Assembly (NCBI GenBank): GCA_007713595.1
Contig: VMRY01000009.1
Coordinates: 123,237-187,236 of the forward strand
From: Sedimenticola thiotaurini
GTDB taxonomy: Bacteria; Pseudomonadota; Gammaproteobacteria; Chromatiales; Chromatiaceae
DNA length: 64,000 nucleotides
Direction: 5' to 3'
Shown here: piece by piece, positions 21,765 through 31,473 of the stretch
Layout: each line of letters opens with the position of its first letter
Numbering within the stretch: the first letter of the stretch is position 1
Notes under the pieces: model-generated
The model's input: only the letters and a program-made list of their open reading frames with translations
Database searches by the model: none
Told to the model about the DNA's origin: nothing
Program-made: the position numbers and the translations under genes

Positions 21765-22151
21765 TTAACCTACATGCTTACGTATGGCACCTAACAGCTC
21801 ATCTTTAGTAAACGGCTTAGTCAGATACTCTTCCGAACCTACTATTCGCCCTCGCGCACGATCAAACAGACCATCTTTAGATGAGAGCATAATTACAGGT
21901 GTTTTTTTAAACTCACTGTTATGTTTGATAAGAGCACAAGTCTGGTAACCATCCAGGCGCGGCATCATGATATCCACAAAAATGATATCCGGATTACTGT
22001 CTGCGATTACTGAGAGCGCCTCGAAACCATCGTTTGCTGTGAACACTTCGCAGCCTGCTTTTTTTAACAAGCTCTCTGCTGTCCTACGAATAGTCTTACT
22101 ATCATCGATGACCATCACCTTTTTACCGGAGATATCGATCTCTTCATTCAT
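21765..22151 (-). CDS. pilG: Response regulator PilG
   Basis: REC domain VMVIDDSKTIRRTAESLLKKAGCEVFTANDGF...DIMMPRLDGYQTCALIK; start MNEEIDISGKK at 22151 preferred over 22217. Confidence 0.9.
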   Translation of the reverse strand: MNEEIDISGKKVMVIDDSKTIRRTAESLLKKAGCEVFTANDGFEALSVIADSNPDIIFVDIMMPRLDGYQTCALIKHNSEFKKTPVIMLSSKDGLFDRARGRIVGSEEYLTKPFTKDELLGAIRKHVG

Positions 22152-22285
22152 TCCCAGCATCCTCTGATTCACACAATCCTTTACACTCGGGGTAAAGTGA
22201 CTCCTCGCCATTGACATAACTTATCGTTCCAATTCGCTTAAGCTTAAACATTTAGTTGATTGATCACCGCGCCAAATATGCCTGC

Positions 22286-23014
22286 TTAATTTACTGTTGT
22301 AAGCCCATACAGCTGCCAAACCTGCATGCCACCACGGTAATAATGGATTTTCTCAGGTGGATAGCCCACTTCCAACAATCCCATAATCGCCCTGGGGGAC
22401 TGTCCACATGCAGGACCGTTACACCAAAGTATCAACTCCTTACAATTGGTAAAGTCCCATTTATCCGTCATATTCTTATCACCCAGAACGCCCCACTGTT
22501 CCAATGTTTTAGTCATGGTACCCACCTTCTCGCGGGGCTTCCCACCAAACATCTCAAGCGCTTCTATCATCTCCAGATCATCAATACTTTTACTCAATGT
22601 GGTAAAAGGCACATTGATAGAGCCAGGGATGGTGCCCTTGGCATGCCACTCTGGCGTTCTGGCATCAATCAGTAAGCCGGTGCCATCGCGTAGTTGGTTT
22701 TCCATAAAGTGGAAGACCTCCAGCTCACCCACGGTCTTGACCAACGGATTCACTTCCATTGGCCCCAGACAGAAAGGAGGACACTGACGACTGGTCTTGG
22801 CGAAATAGCCATGCAGTTCAAAGTCTGTATCCTGAACCCGCTGAACCTTGACCGAACGTCCGTTATGGATGACATGAAGGTAAGGCTTATCCTTGTAGAG
22901 CGGGATCACCCCGCCCTCAGCACCTACGACCACCTCTTCATCTGCACCAAACAGCGGTCCCACTAGCACAAACATAACGGCGGACACTGCCGCCACGGTC
23001 TTAAACATGTTCAT
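22286..23014 (-). CDS. Secreted rhodanese-domain protein
   Basis: Signal peptide (MNMFKTVAAVSAVMFVLVGPLFGA), rhodanese segments (IDARTPEWHAKGTIPGSINVPFTTL; WCNGPACGQSPRAI); GGGAGG RBS before 23014. Confidence 0.85.
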   Translation of the reverse strand: MNMFKTVAAVSAVMFVLVGPLFGADEEVVVGAEGGVIPLYKDKPYLHVIHNGRSVKVQRVQDTDFELHGYFAKTSRQCPPFCLGPMEVNPLVKTVGELEVFHFMENQLRDGTGLLIDARTPEWHAKGTIPGSINVPFTTLSKSIDDLEMIEALEMFGGKPREKVGTMTKTLEQWGVLGDKNMTDKWDFTNCKELILWCNGPACGQSPRAIMGLLEVGYPPEKIHYYRGGMQVWQLYGLTTVN

Positions 23015-23124
23015 TATTTGCCTCCCACAAGATCTGGCCATCTGATGCAGCCTCGGTGAACATTCACTGTTATTTTGCTTTATATCGTCCAGTGAAGGGT
23101 TAACCTGAATTTTTTTTATATTTT

Positions 23125-23511
23125 TTATCGGTGAAGGAATCGATCCATGATCTTTTTACGCAGTACCGATATACTGACCCCATCCCGATAATCCAGATAA
23201 ATCTCTTCCTGAGTGGCTTCTGGTAATTTGCTGTAGAACAGCGAACTACCCGCATATTTCTCTTTTAACTCAGTCTCAAAAGTGTCACGACTTACTGTAT
23301 TACCTCTGCTTTCTCCGGTAGAAACGGACCCTTCAGGAGTAGCATCCTTTTCTCCAACCTTCTTCGCCTCCTGATTTAACGCGCTCAGATAATCATCGTC
23401 CCCGGCAGCCATCACTGAGAACGGGGTCACAAAAAAGGAAATAATTAATACCGTCATCACCCAAAAGGGATGCTTTTGATTGAATTTACCTCGATATGCC
23501 TGAAATACCAT
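23125..23511 (-). CDS. Hypothetical exported/membrane-anchored small protein
   Basis: 128 aa with N-terminal hydrophobic segment (FWVMTVLIISFFVTPFSVMAAG); GGGAGG upstream. Confidence 0.6.
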   Translation of the reverse strand: MVFQAYRGKFNQKHPFWVMTVLIISFFVTPFSVMAAGDDDYLSALNQEAKKVGEKDATPEGSVSTGESRGNTVSRDTFETELKEKYAGSSLFYSKLPEATQEEIYLDYRDGVSISVLRKKIMDRFLHR

Positions 23512-23776
23512 AACGAACCACGCCTCCCAACATGCAGTTGATAGAGATCCACATCCCTACACCAATAATCGGCTAAAGCCGCGTCCCGGTGCTCTTCCTG
23601 TGAGTTATAATAATAGTTAGGGTTCCTGAGTGAATCTGATTTTTTCTAGTGATAACACTTTATTACAGCTACAACCTAAGAGAAAATAGCAACAGATACC
23701 CTCTACTGCAACCTCAGACCTCCAAAGTTGCGCGAGAGCCACCGACAAACAGTTATACCTCAGGTATTATTAGAAA

Positions 23777-24727
23777 ATGACAATCACTCTCGGCGTAGTG
23801 ATGGATCCAATAGAATCCATCAACATCAAAAAGGACAGTACGTTTGCCATGCTTTTAGAGGCACAGCAGCGCGGCTGGAATATACGCTACATGGAACAGG
23901 GTGATCTCTATCTGGAGAATGATCGGAGCTATGCCAGAACTCGCAGCTTGCAGGTGGAAGAAAACCCTCTCGAATGGTTCCGCTTTTTGAGCGAGGACAC
24001 CCTTCCACTGGATGAACTCGATGTCATCCTGATGCGTAAGGATCCGCCCTTTGATATGGAGTATATCTATACAACCTACCTGCTGGAAAAAGCTGAAGAG
24101 CGTGGCGTGCTGATTATCAACCGCCCTTCAAGTCTGCGTGACTGTAATGAGAAGCTTTTCACGGCCTGGTTTCCGCAATGCTGCACTCCTACCCTGGTCA
24201 CCAGCAACAAAGAGCGCATCCTGAATTTCATTGAGCAGCAGAAAGATGTCATCCTGAAGCCGCTGGACGGTATGGGTGGCAGCTCCATCTTTCGCTCACG
24301 GCAGGGCGATCCAAATACCAACGTTATTATCGAAACCCTGACAAACCACGGTCACCGTTACGCCATGGTGCAGCGCTTTGTACCTGAAATCAGTAAGGGT
24401 GATAAAAGAATTCTGATGATTGATGGCGAACCTGTCCCCTATAGCCTGGCGCGCATACCCAAGCCGGGTGAGACGCGCGGCAATCTTGCTGCGGGCGGTA
24501 CAGGTCAAGGACTACCGCTTTCTGAGCAGGATCGCTGGATTGCCCTCCAGGTAGGTCCCAGCCTCAGACAACGCGGCATACTGTTTGCCGGGCTGGATGT
24601 GATTGGTGATTATCTTACGGAGATCAATGTCACCAGCCCAACCTGCATTCGGGAACTCGATAGTCAATTTGGACTCAATATCAGTGCCCAATTGATGGAT
24701 TGCATTGAAGAGAAGCTCTCAGCATGA
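23777..24727 (+). CDS. gshB: Glutathione synthetase
   Basis: GVVMDPIESINIKKDSTFAMLLEAQ, KPLDGMGGSSIFR, DVIGDYLTEINVTSPTCIREL. Confidence 0.97.
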   Translation: MTITLGVVMDPIESINIKKDSTFAMLLEAQQRGWNIRYMEQGDLYLENDRSYARTRSLQVEENPLEWFRFLSEDTLPLDELDVILMRKDPPFDMEYIYTTYLLEKAEERGVLIINRPSSLRDCNEKLFTAWFPQCCTPTLVTSNKERILNFIEQQKDVILKPLDGMGGSSIFRSRQGDPNTNVIIETLTNHGHRYAMVQRFVPEISKGDKRILMIDGEPVPYSLARIPKPGETRGNLAAGGTGQGLPLSEQDRWIALQVGPSLRQRGILFAGLDVIGDYLTEINVTSPTCIRELDSQFGLNISAQLMDCIEEKLSA

Positions 24728-25803
24728 AAAGCACGCGCGCCGTAGTATGGCTTCTACTCTCCCTCTTTCTCCTCTCCGGCTGCGACACAACCCCGCCCCT
24801 CTATAAGGGCCAGTTTCTTGCCTTCGGAACACTGGTTGATATCACTATTGCGGGACTGGACCCAAAGGATGCGCAATCTGCAACAGATATTATTGAGCAG
24901 GACTTCAAACGAATGCACCATGCTTGGCATGCATGGGATCCAGGTCCTCTGGGAAGGGTAAATCGCCTGATCCAGACCGGCTCGACCTTCTCAATTCCAC
25001 CGTCCGTATTGCCCCTGATTTTTAGGGGCAAGGCCTTGTCAGAACAGAGTGAAGGGCTCTTCAACCCAGCTATTGGCCAACTGATTGATGCCTGGGGGTT
25101 CCACCAGAATGATCCTGACGGGAAACGCGCCCCCCCCTCTCAGGAGAGCATTGAGACACTGTTGCAGCAGGCACCCAGCATGGATGATCTGCAGATCGAC
25201 GGCATTCAGATGCATAGCAAAAATACCGCGGTGAAACTCGATTTTGGCGCATTTGGCAAGGGTTACGGGATTGATCTTGCCATGGAACACCTCAAGGAAC
25301 TCGGTATCAAAAACGCCATCCTCAACGCCGGTGGCGATCTGCGTGCTATTGGGTCACGAAATGGCGAGCCCTGGCGCATTGCCATCCGCCATCCAAGCGG
25401 AGAAGGCGTCCTTGGTGTCATTGAAACTCAAGGCAGTGAGAGCATCTTTACCTCAGGCGATTATGAACGTAATTTCACTTGGCAAGAGAAACGCTATCAT
25501 CACATCATTGACCCAAGAACCGGCTACCCGGCGACAGGAACCCGGTCTGTAACCATTATCCACAATGACGCCACAACGGCTGATGCTGCCGCCACAGCAC
25601 TCTTCATTGCCGGTCCCTCACAATGGTATGAAATCGCTATGCGCATGGGATTAAGATATGTACTTTTGGTAGATAGCCATAACACCATTCACATGAATCC
25701 CGCCATGCAAAAACGCGTTCAACTGGCAGATGACAGTTTTCCAGTCAAATTGAGTCCACCACTCAACCATACAGAGAGAGATCGGGACCCGGCACAGAAA
25801 TAA
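24724..25803 (+). CDS. apbE: FAD:protein FMN transferase (lipoprotein)
   Basis: Lipobox LFLLSGC, KLDFGAFGKGYGIDLA, LNAGGDLRAIG, HHIIDPRTGYPA. Confidence 0.94.
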   Translation: MKSTRAVVWLLLSLFLLSGCDTTPPLYKGQFLAFGTLVDITIAGLDPKDAQSATDIIEQDFKRMHHAWHAWDPGPLGRVNRLIQTGSTFSIPPSVLPLIFRGKALSEQSEGLFNPAIGQLIDAWGFHQNDPDGKRAPPSQESIETLLQQAPSMDDLQIDGIQMHSKNTAVKLDFGAFGKGYGIDLAMEHLKELGIKNAILNAGGDLRAIGSRNGEPWRIAIRHPSGEGVLGVIETQGSESIFTSGDYERNFTWQEKRYHHIIDPRTGYPATGTRSVTIIHNDATTADAAATALFIAGPSQWYEIAMRMGLRYVLLVDSHNTIHMNPAMQKRVQLADDSFPVKLSPPLNHTERDRDPAQK

Positions 25804-26702
25804 TGAAGAGAGCTGGCATTATCACCTCCATTGACCGTCTGGGTCTTACGCTATTTATTGCAGTGACACTGCATGCCGTGGCTATTTTAGGCATCACCTT
25901 TGCCTTGGATAAACCGCAAAAAAGCCCACCCACAGACCGCACATTGGAAATAATGGTGGTGCAAAACCCCAAAAAGAGAGAGCAACAGAAGCCCGTTGAA
26001 AAAGCCGATTTCCTGGCACAATCAAGTCAGGAGGGTGGGGGCAACCAGGAAGAGAAGGTTCGCCCAACGACTGAGGCCACACCACCAACCCCGCCACGTA
26101 AACAAGAGAGTGTTCAGGCCACTGTCCAGTCCTCACCACCTACGCCAAAACCCGTCGCGAAACAGCCAAGAAAGGTGCTGACGAAACAACAACCTGATAG
26201 CAAAAAGGTTGAAACCGTACCGGAGAAACAGCCAACACAACCTAAAAAAGTGGTCACCGCGGCCCAACTTCTTGCCAGCTCATCTAAGGAGATTGCACGC
26301 CTTACGGCTGAGCTGGATCGAAAGACCCATGCCTACGCAAAGCGGCCACGACGAAAAACGCTGTCAGCAAGGACCCAAGAGTACAAATACGCCAACTACC
26401 TGGATGCCTGGCGACGGAAGGTAGAGCGAGTGGGGAACCTGAATTATCCCGACGAAGCAAAACGGCGCAAGCTCTATGGCAATCTGGTGATGCATGTCTC
26501 TTTACGTCCTGACGGCAGCGTCAAGGCCATCAACATCAGAAAATCCTCCGGGCACAAACTGCTGGATGATGCAGCGATGAGAATTGTCAAACTGTCGGCC
26601 CCGTTTGCACCTTTCCCCAGTGAGATACGCAAAGAGACTGATATTATCGATATCATCAGAACTTGGCAGTTCAGAAGCAACGATCAACTTTTCTCAAAAT
26701 AG
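25803..26702 (+). CDS. TonB-family energy transducer (TonB3-like by location)
   Basis: N-terminal TM anchor, Pro/Lys-rich spacer, C-terminal TonB domain (YPDEAKRRKLYGNLVMHVSLRPDGSVKAINIRKSSG..LD). Confidence 0.88.
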   Translation: MKRAGIITSIDRLGLTLFIAVTLHAVAILGITFALDKPQKSPPTDRTLEIMVVQNPKKREQQKPVEKADFLAQSSQEGGGNQEEKVRPTTEATPPTPPRKQESVQATVQSSPPTPKPVAKQPRKVLTKQQPDSKKVETVPEKQPTQPKKVVTAAQLLASSSKEIARLTAELDRKTHAYAKRPRRKTLSARTQEYKYANYLDAWRRKVERVGNLNYPDEAKRRKLYGNLVMHVSLRPDGSVKAINIRKSSGHKLLDDAAMRIVKLSAPFAPFPSEIRKETDIIDIIRTWQFRSNDQLFSK

Positions 26703-26751
26703 CCCCCGAGTGGTTGCGGACATACCCCTCCGCAACCGATACTATATAACC

Positions 26752-27315
26752 ATGAACAGCAGTGAATACCTGACAAACCAGTTTCTGATCGCCATGCCTG
26801 GACTGGAAGATGAGAACTTCTACCACACGGTGACCTACCTCTGCCAACATGGGGAAGAGGGGGCCATGGGTATTGTGATTAATCGCCCATCAGGATTGCA
26901 TCTGAACGATATTCTCGATCAGCTGGATATCAGTAACAGTGAACTTCCTTGTGCTGAGCAGACCATCTATATTGGTGGACCAGTCCAGACCGACCGGGGA
27001 TTTGTGCTGCACACCAACGGCGGCACCTGGGACTCAACACTACAGATAACACCCGAAATCAGCATAACAACCTCCAAAGACATACTCGCAGCCATTGCCC
27101 ATGGAAAGGGGCCAACGAAGAGCCTGATTGCCCTGGGTTACGCCGGATGGGGAGAGGGCCAACTGGAACAGGAGATCAGTGCCAACGCCTGGTTGAACGG
27201 CCCCGCCCCAGAGAAGGTGCTGTTTGACCTGCCGGCCGACGCACGCTGGGAGGCCGCAGCCAATGCCCTTGGGGTTGATTTAAACCTGCTGTCTGGTGAA
27301 GCCGGACATGCCTAG
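26752..27315 (+). CDS. yqgE: UPF0301 family protein YqgE
   Basis: FLIAMPGLEDENFYHTVTYLCQHGEEGAMGIVINRP; start MNSSEYLTNQ at 26752. Confidence 0.95.
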   Translation: MNSSEYLTNQFLIAMPGLEDENFYHTVTYLCQHGEEGAMGIVINRPSGLHLNDILDQLDISNSELPCAEQTIYIGGPVQTDRGFVLHTNGGTWDSTLQITPEISITTSKDILAAIAHGKGPTKSLIALGYAGWGEGQLEQEISANAWLNGPAPEKVLFDLPADARWEAAANALGVDLNLLSGEAGHA

Positions 27316-27334
27316 ACAGCAATAACCGGATAGA

Positions 27335-27736
27335 ATGGGTACACTACTTGGCTTTGACTACGGCACCAAAAAAATCGGTATCGCTGTCGGTCAAACACTG
27401 ACGGGCACAGCCACTCCACTAACGACACTTCGTGCCATTCAACAGAAGCCTGACTGGACAAAGATCAGCCTTCTGATTGAGGAGTGGCGACCAGAGGCCT
27501 TGATTGTAGGACTGCCCTATGACATGGATGATGCAGAAGCAGAGATCGCCCCATTGGCGCGACGCTTTGCCAGACAACTGGAAGGACGGTATCGGCTACC
27601 GGTCCATATGACCGACGAGCGGCTAACTTCCCAGATAGCTCGACAGGAGTTGGGTCGAGCTGCAAAAAATTATGAAGAACTTGATGCAATCGCAGCTAAA
27701 TTAATCCTGGAAACCTGGCTAAGTGAAAGACAATAA
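27335..27736 (+). CDS. ruvX: Putative pre-16S rRNA nuclease / Holliday junction resolvase YqgF
   Basis: LLGFDYGTKKIGIAVGQTLTGTATPL; DERLTSQIARQEL. Confidence 0.95.
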   Translation: MGTLLGFDYGTKKIGIAVGQTLTGTATPLTTLRAIQQKPDWTKISLLIEEWRPEALIVGLPYDMDDAEAEIAPLARRFARQLEGRYRLPVHMTDERLTSQIARQELGRAAKNYEELDAIAAKLILETWLSERQ

Positions 27737-28268
27737 ACCCTACATGCAGGCCGAGGCCATTGATGGACTCATCGCCGAGATGGTGCAAGCCATCAAAACA
27801 AGACTGGAAGTACAACAAGCCAACGATCCTGCCATGATCGGTATTCATACCGGCGGGGTCTGGCTTGCTGAAAGATTGCACCAGCTATTAGGTCTGAAAC
27901 AGCCGTTGGGAACCCTGGACATCTCCTTTTACCGGGATGACTTTACCCGGATCGGCGTCAATCCAAAGGTCAAGCCCTCGCAGATACCCTTTGAGGTTGA
28001 AGATCGACATATCATCCTGGTGGATGATGTCCTCCAGACCGGCCGAACCATCCGTGCCGCGATGAATGAGATATTTGATTACGGACGTCCGGCTTCAATA
28101 CTGCTGGCTACCCTGGTTGAGCGCAGTGGCCGGGAACTGCCCATACAGCCAAGTGTAGTGGGTGCACGCCCACCACTGACCAATGAGCAGCAAATAACAC
28201 TGGTTGGCCCCGATCCACTCAACCTGATTATCGGTACATCAAAACAGGAGACCAGGGGAACATCGTGA
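27723..28268 (+). CDS. pyrR: Bifunctional pyr operon regulator/uracil phosphoribosyltransferase PyrR
   Basis: [17 protein letters not shown] loop [24 protein letters not shown] start. Confidence 0.95.
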   Translation: MKDNKPYMQAEAIDGLIAEMVQAIKTRLEVQQANDPAMIGIHTGGVWLAERLHQLLGLKQPLGTLDISFYRDDFTRIGVNPKVKPSQIPFEVEDRHIILVDDVLQTGRTIRAAMNEIFDYGRPASILLATLVERSGRELPIQPSVVGARPPLTNEQQITLVGPDPLNLIIGTSKQETRGTS

Positions 28269-29242
28269 GCAAGCCCAATATCCAACTTGACAACAATGGC
28301 AGACTCAAGCATTTCCTCACCATCGATGGTCTCAAACGGGAGATGCTTACCGAAATTCTCGACATGGCAGAATCCTTTACCGGGGTTTCCGAACGGGTCG
28401 TCAAGAAGGTTCCGCTGCTGCGTGGAAAAACCATCTGTAACCTGTTTTTCGAAAACAGCACCCGCACCCGAACTACCTTTGAGGTCGCCGCCAAAAGACT
28501 CTCGGCGGACGTACTGAACCTGAACATCAGCACCTCATCAACGACCAAGGGCGAGACACTCCTGGATACACTGAGAAATCTGGAAGCGATGCATGTCGAC
28601 ATGTTTGTCATTCGCCACTCAGACAGTGGGGCAGCACACTTCTTTGCAACCCATAGCGCACCCCATATCAGCGTCATCAATGCCGGCGACGGCCAGCATG
28701 CCCATCCGACCCAGGCTATGCTGGACATGTTCACCATACGACGCCATAAGGGCGATTTCACCGGGCTTCGGGTTGCCATTGTTGGCGACATTCTTCACTC
28801 CCGGGTTGCCAGATCCCAGATCCTGGCACTCAACACCCTTGGCACTTCAGAGGTCAGGGTCATTGCACCACGTACTCTGCTGCCATCTGACCCCCGCACC
28901 ATGGGTGTACATGTCTTCCATGATCTGGAAGAGGGTATAAAGGATGTCGATGTCATCATGATGCTGCGGCTCCAGAAAGAGCGTATGACAGGCGCATTAC
29001 TGCCCAGTGAACATGAGTATTTCAAGCTCTATGGATTGACCGAAAAACGCCTGAAGGCGGCCAAACCTGATGCGATAGTCATGCATCCCGGCCCAATCAA
29101 CCGGGGCGTCGAGATGGACTCACAGGTTGCTGACGGTCCACGTTCTGTCATCTTGCAGCAAGTCAGCTTTGGTATCGCGGTGCGAATGGCCGTGATGTCT
29201 ATGACCATGGGAACACAAGCCCAGGGAGCAGCCGGACGATGA
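28265..29242 (+). CDS. pyrB: Aspartate carbamoyltransferase catalytic chain
   Basis: ATCase motifs ([45 protein letters not shown]). Confidence 0.97.
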   Translation: MSKPNIQLDNNGRLKHFLTIDGLKREMLTEILDMAESFTGVSERVVKKVPLLRGKTICNLFFENSTRTRTTFEVAAKRLSADVLNLNISTSSTTKGETLLDTLRNLEAMHVDMFVIRHSDSGAAHFFATHSAPHISVINAGDGQHAHPTQAMLDMFTIRRHKGDFTGLRVAIVGDILHSRVARSQILALNTLGTSEVRVIAPRTLLPSDPRTMGVHVFHDLEEGIKDVDVIMMLRLQKERMTGALLPSEHEYFKLYGLTEKRLKAAKPDAIVMHPGPINRGVEMDSQVADGPRSVILQQVSFGIAVRMAVMSMTMGTQAQGAAGR

Positions 29243-30543
29243 GTGCCAGTACAACCATCCAGATCCTCGGCGGACGCCTGATTGACCCCGCCAACGGTAT
29301 AGATCGTATCTGCGACCTGTTCATACTTAATGGAAAAATTGCCGCCGTCGGGGATCGCCCCGAAGGCTTCGATGCACACCACACCATCGATGCCAGCGGC
29401 CAAATCGTCTGCCCCGGACTGGTCGATCTGAGTGCGCGCATGCGTGAACCCGGCCAGGAACATATCGCCACAATCAGCAGTGAGGCCAGCGCCGCCGCCA
29501 AGGCCGGAATCACCACACTCTGCTGCCCGCCGGATACCGACCCGGTGATTGATTCACCCGCCGTGGTAACCTTGATGGTGCGCCGAGCAAAACGGGCCGC
29601 CAAGGCACGTCTGCTACCCATTGGTGCCATGACACAGAAACTGGCCGGCGATCACCTTAGCGAGATGGTGGCACTAAAACGAGCCGGCTGTGTCGCCATG
29701 AGCAACGGCTACGCCCCGCTGGCCAATACCCTGGTAGAACGCCGGGCACTGGAGTATGCAGCCACATTTGGCATCACCGCCATCCTCCGCCCCGAAGATC
29801 GCCACCTGCGCAACAATGGCTACGCCCATGAAGGACCTGTCAGTGCGCGACTGGGTCTGCCGGGTATCCCGGAGGCGGCTGAATCGGTAGCCGTGGCACG
29901 GGATCTGGCCCTTGCAGAGCACACCGGCTGCCGCATCCATTTTCACCTGCTCTCCAGTGGTACAGCGACACGCATGATAGAACAGGCACAACAGCAGCGA
30001 CTGCCAGTCACGGCCAATGTAGCGGCACACCAGCTGCACCTGACCGAGATGGATATCGAAGATTTCGACAGCAACTGCCATCTCAATCCCCCTCTACGCA
30101 GCTTGGCTGACAGGGATGCACTGCGTCTGGCACTCGCCAAAGGGGTAATTGGAGCGATCTGCTCTGATCATCAGCCGCTCAAAGACGATGCCAAAGAGGC
30201 CCCATTCCCCTCGACAGCCACCGGCATGTCAGGCTTGCAGACGCTACTGCCTCTGACCCTTAAGCTGGTCGATGAAGGGGTTCTGCCACTCGCGGATGCG
30301 ATTGCACGCGTAACCTGTGGACCTGCCGATATACTGGATCTTCCCTATGGCAGACTCCAGGTGGGCAGCAGCGCCGATATCTGTATATTCGATCCAAACG
30401 AACACTGGGTACTCAAAAAGGATGAGATCCCAAGCGCCGGACATAACACCCCCTTTATTGGCTGGGAATTTCAGGGCAGAGTCACACATACCCTGTTTGA
30501 AGGACGCATCGTCTTCCAGCCTGACAGTTCAACAGCAGCGTAA
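29239..30543 (+). CDS. Dihydroorotase-like protein PyrC' (probable non-catalytic ATCase partner)
   Basis: DHOase family ([29 protein letters not shown]) but metal motif is [13 protein letters not shown] in place of D-x-H-x-H-x-REPG. Confidence 0.92.
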   Translation: MSASTTIQILGGRLIDPANGIDRICDLFILNGKIAAVGDRPEGFDAHHTIDASGQIVCPGLVDLSARMREPGQEHIATISSEASAAAKAGITTLCCPPDTDPVIDSPAVVTLMVRRAKRAAKARLLPIGAMTQKLAGDHLSEMVALKRAGCVAMSNGYAPLANTLVERRALEYAATFGITAILRPEDRHLRNNGYAHEGPVSARLGLPGIPEAAESVAVARDLALAEHTGCRIHFHLLSSGTATRMIEQAQQQRLPVTANVAAHQLHLTEMDIEDFDSNCHLNPPLRSLADRDALRLALAKGVIGAICSDHQPLKDDAKEAPFPSTATGMSGLQTLLPLTLKLVDEGVLPLADAIARVTCGPADILDLPYGRLQVGSSADICIFDPNEHWVLKKDEIPSAGHNTPFIGWEFQGRVTHTLFEGRIVFQPDSSTAA

Positions 30544-30551
30544 TACGAACA

Positions 30552-31433
30552 ATGACCAGAAATAAAAGCCATCGCGGCACCATTTTCATGGAAGAAGCAG
30601 AGATTCTCTCCCACCAGGCCTTTGAGGGGGAGCAGTTCATACTCCGCGTCCGCGCTCCAGAGTGTGCAGAAAAGGCACTGCCTGGAAGCTTTGTCCATAT
30701 CCAGTGCGATCGATCAAAACCGTTACGCCGGCCGATATCCATCATGCGGGTCTCAGCCAAAGCGGGCTGGGTAGACTTTCTGTACAAGGCAGTTGGCGAA
30801 GGAACACGCCTGTTATCGAAGAGAAAGCCGGGTGAGTTTCTGAGTATGCTAGGCCCGATAGGCGTACCCTTCAAGCTCAATCCTGAGCGTCCTAGACCCC
30901 TGCTGATTGGGGGCGGCGTCGGTATACCGCCAATGATTTTTATCGCTGAAACAGTGGCCAACAACAAAATCTATAAACCGATGGTGATTTTGGGTTCCGA
31001 GGTGCCGTTCCCGTTCAAACCACATCCCTCCAGCATTCTCATACCCGAAATGCCGGAAGGCGTGATAGCCAGCATGCCTCTGATGGATGATTGGCACATA
31101 CCGAACAGACTGGCCAGTTTGCAAGGCTTCCCTGGATGTTTTGAGGGTTATGTGACCGATTTGGCACGCCACTGGTTGAATGCCCTCCCTGCAGAGGCTC
31201 GCGCTGAGGTCGAGATATTTTCCTGCGGCCCCCATCCAATGCTTGAAGGGGTTGCCAAATTGGCTGCGGAATTCGATCTGCCCTGCCAGGTCTCCCTGGA
31301 GGAGTTTATGGCCTGTGGCGTCGGTGGCTGCGCCGGTTGTGTCGTAGAGGTTGAAACGGATACTGGTCCCGCCATGAAACGGGTCTGTGTAGATGGCCCT
31401 GTTTTTGATTCCAGGGCCGTATTCTCCAGCTAA
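30552..31433 (+). CDS. Dihydroorotate dehydrogenase electron-transfer subunit-like flavoprotein (PyrK type)
   Basis: FAD/NAD reductase fold (RRPISIMRVS, PLLIGGGVGIPPMIF) and C-terminal 2Fe-2S motif ACGVGGCAGCVVEV...RVC. Confidence 0.88.
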   Translation: MTRNKSHRGTIFMEEAEILSHQAFEGEQFILRVRAPECAEKALPGSFVHIQCDRSKPLRRPISIMRVSAKAGWVDFLYKAVGEGTRLLSKRKPGEFLSMLGPIGVPFKLNPERPRPLLIGGGVGIPPMIFIAETVANNKIYKPMVILGSEVPFPFKPHPSSILIPEMPEGVIASMPLMDDWHIPNRLASLQGFPGCFEGYVTDLARHWLNALPAEARAEVEIFSCGPHPMLEGVAKLAAEFDLPCQVSLEEFMACGVGGCAGCVVEVETDTGPAMKRVCVDGPVFDSRAVFSS

Positions 31434-31443
31434 AACCACACAC

Positions 31444-31463
31444 CCCATCAGCATGCTGATGGG
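31444..31463. terminator. Perfect palindrome between convergent pyrK and pilU
   Basis: CCCATCAGCATGCTGATGGG, 20-nt perfect palindrome in a short convergent intergenic. Confidence 0.6.
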
Positions 31464-31473
31464 TGATGAAAAA

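Noticed and set aside
23512-23776. Possible c-di-GMP riboswitch in the gshB upstream region (GGCTAAAGCCGCGTCCCGG)
   Set aside because: Does not match the GEMM consensus on either strand.
28228-28791. 187-aa minus-strand ORF antisense to pyrB
   Set aside because: Shadow of a conserved ATCase gene.
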